A stretch of 64,000 nt of DNA from Paludibacteraceae bacterium. Its GTDB lineage: Bacteria; Bacteroidota; Bacteroidia; Bacteroidales; Paludibacteraceae. The stretch lies in contig CAJOEJ010000009.1 in the NCBI GenBank assembly GCA_905233375.1, forward strand, positions 1-64,000, written 5' to 3'. The notes beneath the pieces were generated by a model that saw nothing but the letters and a program-made list of their open reading frames with translations, was not told the DNA's origin and made no database searches. The position numbers and the translations under genes were made by a program. Shown here piece by piece: positions 52,828 through 62,604 of this stretch (position 1 is its first letter; every line of letters begins with the position of its first letter).

Positions 52828-54320
52828 AACGTGTCTGCCTGTACATACTGCTTTGCGTATGCAGCCTGAGCGTCAAGGCGTGGGATTGGTGGCCGCTTCC
52901 GATGGCTCAACCGGACACGTGCCGGGACAGTGTGCAGTATATCGTCTCGCTGTCAGCCACGGCAGGAAGCGGTCTGTTTAACACGTTCTGGCTCCAGGCT
53001 GGCGAACAGGGCTGCGTGTCCGCTGTTCCGTTCAGCGGTTCGTTGCGTGCCGCGATCCTCAAACCCGCTACCCGTCCCAACCGCTGGTACGACTACGACG
53101 GAGCGGTGGATATAACGGGCATGGTTCATTCGCCGCTGAGGCTGCATTCTGCCTTGATGCCTGCCGGACCGTTCCCTGTGTATCAGGGACGGCAGGGTGC
53201 TTTCATCGTCCGGCAGTGTTACGCCCATGTGCGGTTGTACATAATAGACCTCTCCGCCGGCGTGATGATTCTGGCAGACGACATGAACACACCATTAGGA
53301 ACCGGCAGTCTGTTGCTGTCATCCAATGCGCCTTCCATGCCGGCGGTGCATATCGGTGTGGACCGGTGGACACCCATTCCGGGTTTGTACGGATATGCGG
53401 AGGTACGCGGCGGACTGACACATGCGTGGATGACCGACCGGATAGGCACACGGAACAGCAAGCTGCATTACAAATGGGCAGGCTTGCAAATAGGCGGTTC
53501 GCTGCCTGTGAATGTCAGTTATGAGTTTCACCATGCCGCCCAATGGGGAGGATACGATGAGAAAGGGAACGATTTGGGAAACAGTTGGCGGGACTTCCGT
53601 CGCGTGTTCCTGGCAAAGAGCGGAGGTACGTCGTACAACGAAACCAACAACGCTTTGGGAAACCATATAGGCAGCCAGCAGATAGCCCTCACGGCAAAAG
53701 GCAAAGAATGGAACGTCAAGGTGTATTGGCAGAACTTGCTGGAAGACAATTTCAATTTCATCGGCAATGGTCAGAACCTGTTGGACGGACGATGGGGTGT
53801 CACGGCGCATCAGGATAAGTGGCGGTTTATGCACACCTGTACTATCGAGTATATCTGCACGACCGACCAGTCCGGTCCGATGCATGATCAGGACGGAATC
53901 ATTTATGCCGGATGTGACAATTATTATGTCAACAGTGTGTATCATCAGGGATGGAACTATTACCTCCGCTCGTTAGGTACGCCGCTAATCACCTCGCCGT
54001 TGTACAACACCGACGATTATACGCAGACTTACAATAACCGTATCCGTGCCTGTCATATCGGTATTGCCGGAGACATCTACGGCTTTACGTACCGTCTGTT
54101 AGCCACGCATGTCACCAACTATGGCACCTACAAACGGGATGACTGGTACACCCCAAAGAGTCATAACACGACACTCCTGCTGGAGGTGAACAGACATGTC
54201 GAACAAGCATGGGGACTGGATTTCGGTGTCCGTATAGGAGCCGATTTCGGAACGCAATGGGGCAACCAGGCCGGAGTCATGCTGACCGTTAGCAAACAAG
54301 GACTAATCACTTCATATTAA
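52824..54320 (+). CDS. Wzi-family outer-membrane protein (capsule assembly-like)
   Basis: Wzi anchors capsule at the surface in Enterobacteria. The 498 residues have a signal peptide (YILLCVCSLSVKA) and a long series of amphipathic strands, with the order and aromatic pattern (PFPVYQGRQGAF, YELNYEFHHAAQWGGYDEKG-like) of Wzi-type barrels in Bacteroidetes. It overlaps the kelch gene by 4 bases. The substrate may be LPS O-antigen or capsule. Confidence 0.75.
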   Translation: MKRVCLYILLCVCSLSVKAWDWWPLPMAQPDTCRDSVQYIVSLSATAGSGLFNTFWLQAGEQGCVSAVPFSGSLRAAILKPATRPNRWYDYDGAVDITGMVHSPLRLHSALMPAGPFPVYQGRQGAFIVRQCYAHVRLYIIDLSAGVMILADDMNTPLGTGSLLLSSNAPSMPAVHIGVDRWTPIPGLYGYAEVRGGLTHAWMTDRIGTRNSKLHYKWAGLQIGGSLPVNVSYEFHHAAQWGGYDEKGNDLGNSWRDFRRVFLAKSGGTSYNETNNALGNHIGSQQIALTAKGKEWNVKVYWQNLLEDNFNFIGNGQNLLDGRWGVTAHQDKWRFMHTCTIEYICTTDQSGPMHDQDGIIYAGCDNYYVNSVYHQGWNYYLRSLGTPLITSPLYNTDDYTQTYNNRIRACHIGIAGDIYGFTYRLLATHVTNYGTYKRDDWYTPKSHNTTLLLEVNRHVEQAWGLDFGVRIGADFGTQWGNQAGVMLTVSKQGLITSY

Positions 54321-54321
54321 G

Positions 54322-54933
54322 ATGAATCATTTTGTAGAATTATGCAATCGGATCTTCCGTTCAGCAGTGGCGGACTACCATCAGACGGATCATGTAGACG
54401 CGCAGATGGAATGTCCGTACGAACCGGAGAGTATTGAATACGACCTGTATCGTAAAACATGGATCGATACCGTTCAGTGGCATCTGGAGGATATCATCCG
54501 TGACCCGCATATAGACCCGGTCGAAGCGCTGGTCATCAAGCGCCGGATTGACAAGAGCAATCAGGACCGCACGGATCTGGTCGAGCGTATTGACAGCTAT
54601 TTCTGGGAGCAATACCATGCCATCCAACCCATGCCCGATGCACGTATCAATACGGAAAGTCCGGCGTGGGCGATTGACAGGCTGAGTATCCTGCACGTCA
54701 AACTATGGCATATGCAGGAACAGGTGGACCGCACGGACGTTCCCGCAGAGCAGCATGACAAGTGTGTAGCGAAGATGGCGGTGCTGCAGGAGCAGTTAGG
54801 CGACATGACAACAGCCATCAGCCAGTTGCTGGACGACTATGCATCCGGTGCGCGGATCATGAAGGTCTATCGACAGATGAAGATGTACAATGACCCGACA
54901 CTCAATCCGGTGTTGTACGGGAAGAAAAGTTAA
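54322..54933 (+). CDS. DUF4254 protein
   Basis: A 203-residue, mostly helical cytoplasmic protein with many acidic and aromatic residues (LVIKRRIDKSNQDRTDLVERID, DRLSILHVKLWHM). DUF4254 genes typically stand directly before a GT9 glycosyltransferase in Bacteroidetes, as here. The molecular function is unknown. Confidence 0.85.
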   Translation: MNHFVELCNRIFRSAVADYHQTDHVDAQMECPYEPESIEYDLYRKTWIDTVQWHLEDIIRDPHIDPVEALVIKRRIDKSNQDRTDLVERIDSYFWEQYHAIQPMPDARINTESPAWAIDRLSILHVKLWHMQEQVDRTDVPAEQHDKCVAKMAVLQEQLGDMTTAISQLLDDYASGARIMKVYRQMKMYNDPTLNPVLYGKKS

Positions 54934-54944
54934 GGAACAGAGAG

Positions 54945-55883
54945 GTGAAGCGCATTCTGGTTATACGGTTTTCCGCCTTGGGCGATGTGGCGATGGTTGT
55001 GCCGGTAGTTCGGGCATTGGCAGAGCAATATCCGGAGACGGAGATAGTGATGCTTTCCCATTGCCGTATGGCTGATTTGTTTGCCGGCATGCCGGGCAAT
55101 GTGCGTTTCCACGGAGTGGATACCAAGACCCGGACGTTACGGGAGATAGCAGCAGACTTGGGACGTTTTGACGCCGTAGCCGACATGCATGACGTATGGC
55201 GTTCGCGGTATGTACGCATGCGTATGCGTTGGCGCGGAGCACGGGTGGCGAAGATAGACAAAGGGCGCTGGTCCAAATGGTGTCTCACGCACGGATGGTG
55301 CCACCACGCCTTGCAACCGACGATCGAACGGTATGCCGGTGTGTTGCGCCGTTTGGGGATGCCTATTGTTCTTCCCGAACCGGCTGCGCACACTTCCGGT
55401 ACAGGAATCGGTATCGCGCCGTTTGCTGCGCACAAGGGAAAGATGTATCCGCCGGAGCAGATGGAACAAGTGGTGGCGTTGTTGAGTGAGCGAGGCGAGC
55501 AGGTGGTGCTCTTTGGAGGAGGAAAAAAGGAGCAAGCCGTCTTGGACGGCTGGGTGTCCAAATATATGAATGTCCGGTCGGTAGCCGGTAAGTACCCGTT
55601 ACGTGAGGAGTTGGAGATAATGCGTGGTCTTCGCGTAATGCTCTGTATGGACAGCGCGAACATGCATCTGGCATCACTCGTTGGTACACGGGTCGTTTCC
55701 ATCTGGGGAGCTACGCATCCGTATGCAGGATTCCAAGGATGGGGACAGGTGGAAGAAGACTGTATCCAACGGGATTTTCCGTGCCGTCCGTGTTCTGTTT
55801 ACGGCAATAAGCAATGCCGCTACGGAGACTACCGCTGCATGGATATAGCACCCGAACAGATTGTAGAACGATTGATAGGATGA
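54945..55883 (+). CDS. family 9 glycosyltransferase (heptosyltransferase-like)
   Basis: GT9 enzymes add heptose or related sugars to the LPS core. The 312 residues begin VKRILVIRFSALGDVAMVVP (start GTG after GAGAGG), and contain GIAPFAAHKGKMYPPEQ, LFGGGKKEQ and the donor-site MDSANMHLASLVGTRVVSIWG-like segment. It overlaps the next gene by 4 bases. Confidence 0.92.
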   Translation: MKRILVIRFSALGDVAMVVPVVRALAEQYPETEIVMLSHCRMADLFAGMPGNVRFHGVDTKTRTLREIAADLGRFDAVADMHDVWRSRYVRMRMRWRGARVAKIDKGRWSKWCLTHGWCHHALQPTIERYAGVLRRLGMPIVLPEPAAHTSGTGIGIAPFAAHKGKMYPPEQMEQVVALLSERGEQVVLFGGGKKEQAVLDGWVSKYMNVRSVAGKYPLREELEIMRGLRVMLCMDSANMHLASLVGTRVVSIWGATHPYAGFQGWGQVEEDCIQRDFPCRPCSVYGNKQCRYGDYRCMDIAPEQIVERLIG

Positions 55884-56653
55884 TCATCAACCCGACATAT
55901 GAACCGCTACGCGCGATGTTGTCTGAGCCTGAAAAACTGATGGCACAGGGACAGATCATCCACCTCGGACGGAATGAACTGCGCCGGGTGGAGGTGCAAG
56001 GCGAATCGTTGTGTATCAAGCGGTACGGTGTCCCCGGGTGGCTGAACAGATGGATATACCGTCACTGGCGGACGCCGAAAGGTCTGCGCGCCTATCACAA
56101 TGCGTTCCGCTTACGCGAAGCAGGACTGGACACACCCGAACCGATTGCATACATCCAATACGGCACATGGTGGGGAATCGGGGACAGTTATTATATCTGC
56201 CGGTACGAACCGGGACAGACACTTTACCACTGGGGCGACAAACCTCTGAATGCGATACTGGAAGAAGTGAAAGCGTTCGCTGTTTTTGCCGCACGGCTGC
56301 ACGAGGCGGGGCTGATGCTGTCTGATTTCACTCCGGGAAATATTCTGCGAACCGGCAACGGATACACCTTGGTGGATATCAACCGCATGCGTGCAGGAAC
56401 TTGTTCCGTGCGTCAGGGAATCCGCAATATGGCGGGTTTGTGGCTCCAACCGGAAACGGCTGACTACCTGGCGGAGCAATATGCCTGTGCCCGGAAAGCG
56501 GCGCATCCCGAAGAGTCGATACGTCTGTTCAGGAAAAACAGACGTGCTTTTTGGCGGCGGTTCACATGCCGGCACCACCTCAAAGAGGTGATCATACATA
56601 CCGACGTGGACGGAAGCCGCTATACCTATCATTTTAACAGCACCATACAATGA
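55880..56653 (+). CDS. lipopolysaccharide kinase-like protein (InaA/WaaP/KdkA type)
   Basis: A small protein-kinase-fold enzyme predicted to phosphorylate LPS core sugars. The 257 residues have an N-lobe Lys in LCIKRYGV (about 48), LSDFTPGNIL as catalytic loop (Asp and Asn) and LVDINRMR as the metal-binding equivalent of DFG. ATG 55880 overlaps the previous stop; a longer frame inside GT9 is rejected. Confidence 0.82.
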   Translation: MIINPTYEPLRAMLSEPEKLMAQGQIIHLGRNELRRVEVQGESLCIKRYGVPGWLNRWIYRHWRTPKGLRAYHNAFRLREAGLDTPEPIAYIQYGTWWGIGDSYYICRYEPGQTLYHWGDKPLNAILEEVKAFAVFAARLHEAGLMLSDFTPGNILRTGNGYTLVDINRMRAGTCSVRQGIRNMAGLWLQPETADYLAEQYACARKAAHPEESIRLFRKNRRAFWRRFTCRHHLKEVIIHTDVDGSRYTYHFNSTIQ

Positions 56654-57693
56654 AACGCTACCTGCTTTTTGCCTCACATAGTTATGCTTTCAGCATCCTG
56701 CGCCCGTTGGAGCAGGAGATACGCCGCCGCGGAGACGAAGCGGCATGGTGGCTGGAATACAGCTGTCCCGACTTGCGTTCGCCGGATGAGAAACGGCTGT
56801 TCAATCTGCGGGAAGTCAAGGAGTACGCACCGATAGCGGTCATTGCTCCGGGTAACTGGGTGTACCCGTTCTTTCCGGGTGTCAAGGTGGAGGTGTTCCA
56901 CGGCTATCCGATGCGCAAGCGCATAGAGGCGGTTGATGACCATTTTACTTTGCGCGGATGGTGGGATATCTACTGTACGCAAGGACCAAGCAGCACGCCT
57001 TATTTCACCCAACTGGCAGTGCAAGAAGGCTATTTCGCCATTTATGAGACAGGCTGGTGCAAAGTGGACAGTTTCTTTGACGGCACATCGGAAGAACCTC
57101 GTCGCGACACGCCGTGCATCCTCTATTCGCCCACGTTCAGCAAAGGCATCTCGTCCGCTTGGGAGATGCCGGGAGTTATTGAACGCTTGGCGCAAGAGCG
57201 TCCGTGGAATTGGTTGATCACGCTTCATCCGCTGTTGATGGAAGACCGCGAACTGACGCAAACCTATGAGTCCTTGGCGGAGCGCCTTCCCAATGTGCGG
57301 TTCCTGTTCGTCAACGAAGGCATACGCACGTTCCGCCAGACGGACGTACTGCTCTGTGACAGCAGCAGTCTGATCGTGGAATACCTGATGACCCGCAAAC
57401 CGGTGGTAACTCTGCGTAATACGCATCCCGGCGACTACTTGGTGGATGTGCAGCGTAGCGAGGACATAGGCGACGCCATTGAGCGTGCCCTGCAGCGCCC
57501 GGAGGAACTGATGCAAGCCATCGATCGCTACACGGCGTATCACGAAGCGCATCGCGACGGGCAGAACTCGGCGCGCGTGCTGGATGCCATTGATGATTTT
57601 ATAGCTCACCGTCAGGCACATATGCGCCGTAAACCGCTCAATTTGTGGCGCAAAATGCAAATGATTATACGTTATTGGAAAAGCCGCTCATGA
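56650..57693 (+). CDS. CDP-glycerol glycerophosphotransferase-like protein
   Basis: TagB/TagF-like enzymes add glycerol phosphate to glycans. The 347 residues are GT-B-like with HGYPMRKRIEAVDDHF in the middle, YSPTFSKGISSAW and LITLHPLLMEDRELTQT, and DVLLCDSSSLIVEYLM at the donor site. The long N-terminal half is of a type found in Gram-negative surface polysaccharide loci. It suggests glycerol-phosphate or similar decoration of LPS. Confidence 0.82.
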   Translation: MKRYLLFASHSYAFSILRPLEQEIRRRGDEAAWWLEYSCPDLRSPDEKRLFNLREVKEYAPIAVIAPGNWVYPFFPGVKVEVFHGYPMRKRIEAVDDHFTLRGWWDIYCTQGPSSTPYFTQLAVQEGYFAIYETGWCKVDSFFDGTSEEPRRDTPCILYSPTFSKGISSAWEMPGVIERLAQERPWNWLITLHPLLMEDRELTQTYESLAERLPNVRFLFVNEGIRTFRQTDVLLCDSSSLIVEYLMTRKPVVTLRNTHPGDYLVDVQRSEDIGDAIERALQRPEELMQAIDRYTAYHEAHRDGQNSARVLDAIDDFIAHRQAHMRRKPLNLWRKMQMIIRYWKSRS

Positions 57694-59009
57694 TAGATAC
57701 CCTGTTGACCATATTGGGAGTAAGTCTGTACATCCCCTTCCTTATTCAGCTTTGCCGGACCAGATGGACATGTACCACATGGTCACGGCGGTTATTACAG
57801 TTGTCGGTCATGCTGCAGATGACCTCTCTTTTCCATCTTCCGTCTGTCATGTACTGCTGCGCCGGGTTGCAGTTGGTCATCCTGATTATGTACTGGCTGG
57901 TGGAGCGTCCTGCTTTCCGCTGGACCTCGTTCATGGTAATGAGTCTGCTGTATGTGGTCTATTTTGCCGTTGCCATCCTGTGGTCTCCTCTGCCGAAACG
58001 CGGCGGACAGTTCCTGATCGACAACGGACTGCCCATGATAGGATATGCTCTCACGGCATCCATCGTTCCATTTTCGAAGGACGAGTGGACAAGCGTGATG
58101 AAAACCTTCTGTTATGCCGGACTTGTCTTCATCGGACTGGCTTTGGTCTCATGGGGTGCCAGTATGTGGGAATTGCATGTAGCGCCGCAGGACTGGCCTA
58201 TGTTGCGCAAAGAGAAAATCGGCGATTTGGAAAGCTACCGCTGGTTATTACGCTGCAACGGCGGATTGATGGGATACGCGCATCCGTCGTATGACCTGCT
58301 GCCTGTTTTTGCGGCGGCATGTATAGGCATGTGGCTGGGAAAGATACGGGTCCTACACCCGTCTGTGTCGTGGATTCTCTGGTCCGGAAGTATGGTTCTG
58401 ACCTTGTTGAGTCAGTCGCGTATGGGACTGACTTATGCGGTGATCGTACTCGTGTTCGGAGTGCTGTATTTCCTGCCCACGCTGCGTTCACGCCTTATCA
58501 CGGGGATTGGGATAGCGGTTATAGGTATAACCCTTCTTACTGCCACGCATGGCATATGGAAACCGTATTCCGAGGATCCGATACGCGGGCAGTTATACTC
58601 CTATACATGGCGGTATATCGAAGCCAAACCGTGGACAGGTGCCGGAACGGGCGCTTTGAATCCGATAGAGATGTGCCATACTATAGACGAACTCTACTGG
58701 CCGCATGTTGGGTTTATAGCTCCGGATAAGGACATAAGCGACTGGCGCTGGAAGACCCATATGCTGCCTCATAACCAATGGATAGCCGACTGGGCGCATG
58801 CCGGTATCGGAGCCGCACTCGTCACGCTGCTGTTGTACCTGTGTATGATTGTGGAATGCAGTCGGAAACGGATTTATTGGGGACTGGTGTTCCTGTTGAT
58901 TTTTATTATCTTCTCCTGCCTTGAACCGCCGCTGTATATCGGCAAAGGATTATATCTGTTCGGTTCACTGTGCGCTTTTTTCCATGCCTATCCGAAGTGT
59001 GAACAGTAA
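57690..59009 (+). CDS. O-antigen ligase / Wzy-like polymerase
   Basis: The 439-residue protein has about eleven membrane segments, and a large periplasmic loop with GAGTGALNPIEM and HMLPHNQWIADW, the conserved RxxxW/H-rich features of the O-antigen ligase family. It would join or polymerise O-antigen at the periplasmic face. ATG 57690 overlaps the previous stop. Its 3' end overlaps the convergent receptor gene by 45 bases. Confidence 0.85.
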   Translation: MIDTLLTILGVSLYIPFLIQLCRTRWTCTTWSRRLLQLSVMLQMTSLFHLPSVMYCCAGLQLVILIMYWLVERPAFRWTSFMVMSLLYVVYFAVAILWSPLPKRGGQFLIDNGLPMIGYALTASIVPFSKDEWTSVMKTFCYAGLVFIGLALVSWGASMWELHVAPQDWPMLRKEKIGDLESYRWLLRCNGGLMGYAHPSYDLLPVFAAACIGMWLGKIRVLHPSVSWILWSGSMVLTLLSQSRMGLTYAVIVLVFGVLYFLPTLRSRLITGIGIAVIGITLLTATHGIWKPYSEDPIRGQLYSYTWRYIEAKPWTGAGTGALNPIEMCHTIDELYWPHVGFIAPDKDISDWRWKTHMLPHNQWIADWAHAGIGAALVTLLLYLCMIVECSRKRIYWGLVFLLIFIIFSCLEPPLYIGKGLYLFGSLCAFFHAYPKCEQ

Positions 59010-61388
59010 TCCGCGCGGGATACACATGCTCATCGTCTGACGCCCTTTGACAAACGAGGCGTCAAACGTGTATTCCGCCAATGCCGTACCGAAGTCGTAC
59101 AGGTTGTAACACATTACTTCGAGCAACATCGGTATATCACGTACCCACCAGCGTCCCGTAGCACGCAGTTCGAGATTAAAGAATGCGTCTTCGCGCTTGC
59201 CGAACCAGTTGTTCGCCATGTTGATGCCTTTCGCGTCCATATAATAGACCGTCGTCTGCGGGTGTCCCGTCGGTGAGGTATAATCGGACGTACGGAACGT
59301 GGAGAACGGCTGACCGTCTTTGAACTTGCCGTTGAAACCGATAGAGAAATACTTGCAGGCATTGTACGTGACCTGCAACCGGAAGATGAACGACTTGTCC
59401 TGATTCAACCGGCAGTTGGCGGGATAAAGGAGTCCTGCGTCTGTTTCTTCCTGTGCAAAATAGGTGTCCGGGTTCGCCGAACTCTCCGCTAACACGCCGA
59501 TATTATTATGAAGTGGTCCGTTGCCCAAGGTGCTGATACCTGCCATCAGGTAACTCTGCCAGCTGACGTTGACGTACCATTTGCGCCCGTTGTAAATATA
59601 GCGTACCGTATTGGACATATAATAAGGAGTACGCCCGCCCACGCGCGAGGACATCAGATCCAACGGCTGGGTGGTCACCGTATATTGTTTCTCGCCTTCC
59701 CGCATGTACCAGTGCCCGTTCTCCTCCACCATGTTGGCATCCACGCCATCCGCATATGCCGTGAACCACTGGTTGTAGTACTTGCGGATAGAGTTGAGCA
59801 ATGCGATCTCATGGCGTCTGCTTTTGCCGAAAGTGAACCGTATCGGCAGGTCGAGTACGGCATAGGACGGCTGGTGCATCCACAGGTCTTTCTTCGGCGT
59901 GTGGTACGCTCCGCCCGTCGTCAGGAGCAGGGTGTTGTCCGCATAACGTGCCTCACCGTTCATGTAGTCGGCGCCCAGATACCGCACTTCGTCCCACGTA
60001 TAGGACATCCGGTGATGACTGACACTCAGTCCGAAGCCGAACCACCATACCGGATCGTATTCGAGTGCGAACTTGGCAAGCCAGTTGGGCGTGATGACCG
60101 AACGACCCTTGCCCAATACGATGCCGTCCAGCGATACGCCTAAATGTCCGTACAGCCGCAGTCCCGGCAGCACTTCTTTCTGCGCAATGACCCTTGCTTC
60201 GTTTTCTATCAGTCCTGCCGTGAACGGCGACGACTGCCACGAAAGCGTGTATAAAGGGGTCTGCGTAGCGGATTCAAAAGACTGCGTATAAATGGCATTG
60301 CTCCATGCGGTGGTCGTAGGATGAAAATGCAGAAGGCTGTTATACCCTTCCGCATGGACGTGCAGCCAGGGCAGGAACATATGGTCGTACTGCACCGAGA
60401 GATTAACGCTGTGCAACCGTCCGTCCGCGTACCACGGATCGAACGCCTCGCCGTCCTGATCCATTAAGTTGCGCGAGAAAGAGAGTTCGTTGTGCCGGGT
60501 GTCTTGCAGTTCGTAACTCAGTCCGACCACCACCCGGTTCTTGTTACGGTTCGGAGAAAGAGTGCTGTACAACCCGGCATGATAAGCGCGCATCGTTGCC
60601 TGTTCGTTGACGTTGTACATCAACTCCGATCCGTAGTCGTTCCGCCCTTGCGTGACCACGAAATAATGGAGCCGCGCAACATCCTGCCGACATGGCAGTT
60701 CGCCATCCAGCTGCGCTGTATAGTATTCCGACGTGTTCATGCCGCTGATACCTGTATGGTCAAACGCGGTGATGTCACGCTGACCATAGTGGACATAGGC
60801 ATGCTGGTAGAACGAACCTGTCCGCAGCGTGGCATCCAGCGTACCGGCACCCGTCACATGATTACGCATCGTCACCGGACGGCTGTCCAGAGTTCGCTCT
60901 ACGGCGGAGGAATGGAAGAGGTTGATCAACTGGCGGGTGCCCGGAGAGATACCGCCCAAATTGCCGGCATTACCCGTCAGACGGATCTGCTGCAACTGGT
61001 ATGCGTCATCGGTAAAAGAGAGTTCGCCGGCGTGGTAGTCCAGTTCCATGGCAGTACGGTCCATCTGCGTGTGAACCATCGTGTGTCCGGGCATCGAACG
61101 GCTGTCGATACGCATGCCGTTGAGACGGTACTTGCTGTTTTTGAACGAGTTGCCGGATATGGAGAACACATTGCGGTCGCCGAGGTTCCATTCGCCTGTC
61201 GTCTCGCTCTCATAGACGGTGTAGGGACTGAGGTTGTCCAGATAGTGACCCAAGTCGGTCGTCTGGTACCAATCCCGGAAAAATTCGCTGCGAACCGTAT
61301 CCGTACCTATAGACGCCAATGCCCCGGTACGGGCAAACGTACTGAGGCATAGCGTTATTCCTATGAGTATGAACCGGCGTCTTTTCAC
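58965..61388 (-). CDS. TonB-dependent receptor-like outer-membrane protein
   Basis: The 807-residue protein has a signal peptide (ILIGITLCLSTFARTGALA), a plug-like part (about 60-180, GDRNVFSISGNSF, RLNGMRIDSRSMPG) and a long barrel with repeated aromatic strands. The C-terminus (SMCIPRGLLFTLRIGMEKSAQ) resembles an outer-membrane beta signal. It lacks the N-terminal carboxypeptidase-like domain and clear TonB box of SusC proteins. It starts with GTG 5 bases after dnaJ, so it is cotranscribed with chaperone genes; that is unusual and may aid folding of the barrel. Confidence 0.72.
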   Translation of the reverse strand: MKRRRFILIGITLCLSTFARTGALASIGTDTVRSEFFRDWYQTTDLGHYLDNLSPYTVYESETTGEWNLGDRNVFSISGNSFKNSKYRLNGMRIDSRSMPGHTMVHTQMDRTAMELDYHAGELSFTDDAYQLQQIRLTGNAGNLGGISPGTRQLINLFHSSAVERTLDSRPVTMRNHVTGAGTLDATLRTGSFYQHAYVHYGQRDITAFDHTGISGMNTSEYYTAQLDGELPCRQDVARLHYFVVTQGRNDYGSELMYNVNEQATMRAYHAGLYSTLSPNRNKNRVVVGLSYELQDTRHNELSFSRNLMDQDGEAFDPWYADGRLHSVNLSVQYDHMFLPWLHVHAEGYNSLLHFHPTTTAWSNAIYTQSFESATQTPLYTLSWQSSPFTAGLIENEARVIAQKEVLPGLRLYGHLGVSLDGIVLGKGRSVITPNWLAKFALEYDPVWWFGFGLSVSHHRMSYTWDEVRYLGADYMNGEARYADNTLLLTTGGAYHTPKKDLWMHQPSYAVLDLPIRFTFGKSRRHEIALLNSIRKYYNQWFTAYADGVDANMVEENGHWYMREGEKQYTVTTQPLDLMSSRVGGRTPYYMSNTVRYIYNGRKWYVNVSWQSYLMAGISTLGNGPLHNNIGVLAESSANPDTYFAQEETDAGLLYPANCRLNQDKSFIFRLQVTYNACKYFSIGFNGKFKDGQPFSTFRTSDYTSPTGHPQTTVYYMDAKGINMANNWFGKREDAFFNLELRATGRWWVRDIPMLLEVMCYNLYDFGTALAEYTFDASFVKGRQTMSMCIPRGLLFTLRIGMEKSAQ

Positions 61389-61393
61389 GTTTC

Positions 61394-62563
61394 TTATATT
61401 CCGAACAGATTACGGAAGAAATTCTTCTTGTCGCATGAACCCGGAGCGATGTTCGGGCTGTCCTGCAGTTTCTCGATCAGTTTGCGTTCGTCTTTGCTCA
61501 GCTTCTCCGGGATATAGACACCTACGTTAATCAGCAGGTCACCTACTCCGTAGTTGCGTCCGTACTGGTCGATACGCGGCAGACCTTTTCCTCTCATCCT
61601 CAGTACCTTGCCGGGCTGCGTACCCGGTGTGATGGTGATTTTTACATCACCGCTCAGGGTCGGAATCTGCACCTGTCCGCCCAACACAGCCGTAGGCATG
61701 TCTAACAGCAGGTTATAGATGATATCATTGTTCTGACGGACGAAATCCTTGTGTTCCTCTTCCTCGATCAGCACGAGCAGGTCGCCGTTGACGCCTCCGT
61801 GCGGAGCTGCGTTGCCTTTACCGGGAATAGTCAGCTGCATGCCGCCCATGACGCCGGCAGGGATACTGATCGGGATGATCTCATCGTCGCGTACCACACC
61901 CTGTCCGCCGCATTTGGGACATTTGTTCTTGATGATGGTTCCTTCGCCGCCGCAGGTGTCGCAGTCCGTCTGAACCTGCATCATGCCGAAGATACCGTGC
62001 TGCTGACGAACAACGCGTCCCGTACCCTTGCAGACCGGACATTTCTCCGTACTCCCGTCCGCGCTGCCGATGCCTTTGCAGTCCTTGCACGGAACAAGCT
62101 TGTGTACCTTGATCTTCTTCTCGCATCCGGTCGCTATCTCCTCGAGCGTCAGGCGCACTTTGATACGCATGTCACTACCGCGACGGACACGCTGACCGCG
62201 GCTGCGACCGCCACGACCGCCCATGAACATCTCGCCGATATCGTTCAGGTCGATGCCTGCGCCCTGGAAGATATCACCGAAATGCATGAAGATGTCTTCC
62301 ATCGACATACCGCCGCCGCTGAATCCGCCTGCACCGCCCATTCCAGCAAAGCCGTATTGGTCATAACGCGCACGTTTCTGCGGGTCAGACAGCACTTCAT
62401 AGGCTTCCGCTGCCTCTTTGAATTTCTCTTCTGCCTCCTTGTCACCGGGGTTCTTGTCCGGGTGATACTGGATGGCTTTTTTGCGGTAAGCCTTCTTTAT
62501 CTCTTCTGCGCTCGCGGACTTGTCCACGCCCAGCACTTCATAATAATCACGTTTTTCTGCCAT
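61394..62563 (-). CDS. dnaJ: chaperone DnaJ
   Basis: Co-chaperone stimulating DnaK. The 389 residues have the J domain (1-70) with HPDKNPGD, a G/F-rich part with GGFSGGG, four zinc-finger motifs ([32 protein letters not shown]) and the substrate-binding C-terminal domains. It follows grpE; dnaK is elsewhere. Confidence 0.97.
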   Translation of the reverse strand: MAEKRDYYEVLGVDKSASAEEIKKAYRKKAIQYHPDKNPGDKEAEEKFKEAAEAYEVLSDPQKRARYDQYGFAGMGGAGGFSGGGMSMEDIFMHFGDIFQGAGIDLNDIGEMFMGGRGGRSRGQRVRRGSDMRIKVRLTLEEIATGCEKKIKVHKLVPCKDCKGIGSADGSTEKCPVCKGTGRVVRQQHGIFGMMQVQTDCDTCGGEGTIIKNKCPKCGGQGVVRDDEIIPISIPAGVMGGMQLTIPGKGNAAPHGGVNGDLLVLIEEEEHKDFVRQNNDIIYNLLLDMPTAVLGGQVQIPTLSGDVKITITPGTQPGKVLRMRGKGLPRIDQYGRNYGVGDLLINVGVYIPEKLSKDERKLIEKLQDSPNIAPGSCDKKNFFRNLFGI

Positions 62564-62571
62564 ATTTCTTC

Positions 62572-62602
62572 AATTACCAATAACCAATTACCAATCACCA
62601 AT
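62572..62602. repeat. family A heptad array, copy 8 (grpE-dnaJ gap)
   Basis: On the minus strand ATTGGTN units fill nearly all of the space between the grpE stop and the dnaJ start. Confidence 0.85.
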
Positions 62603-62604
62603 CT

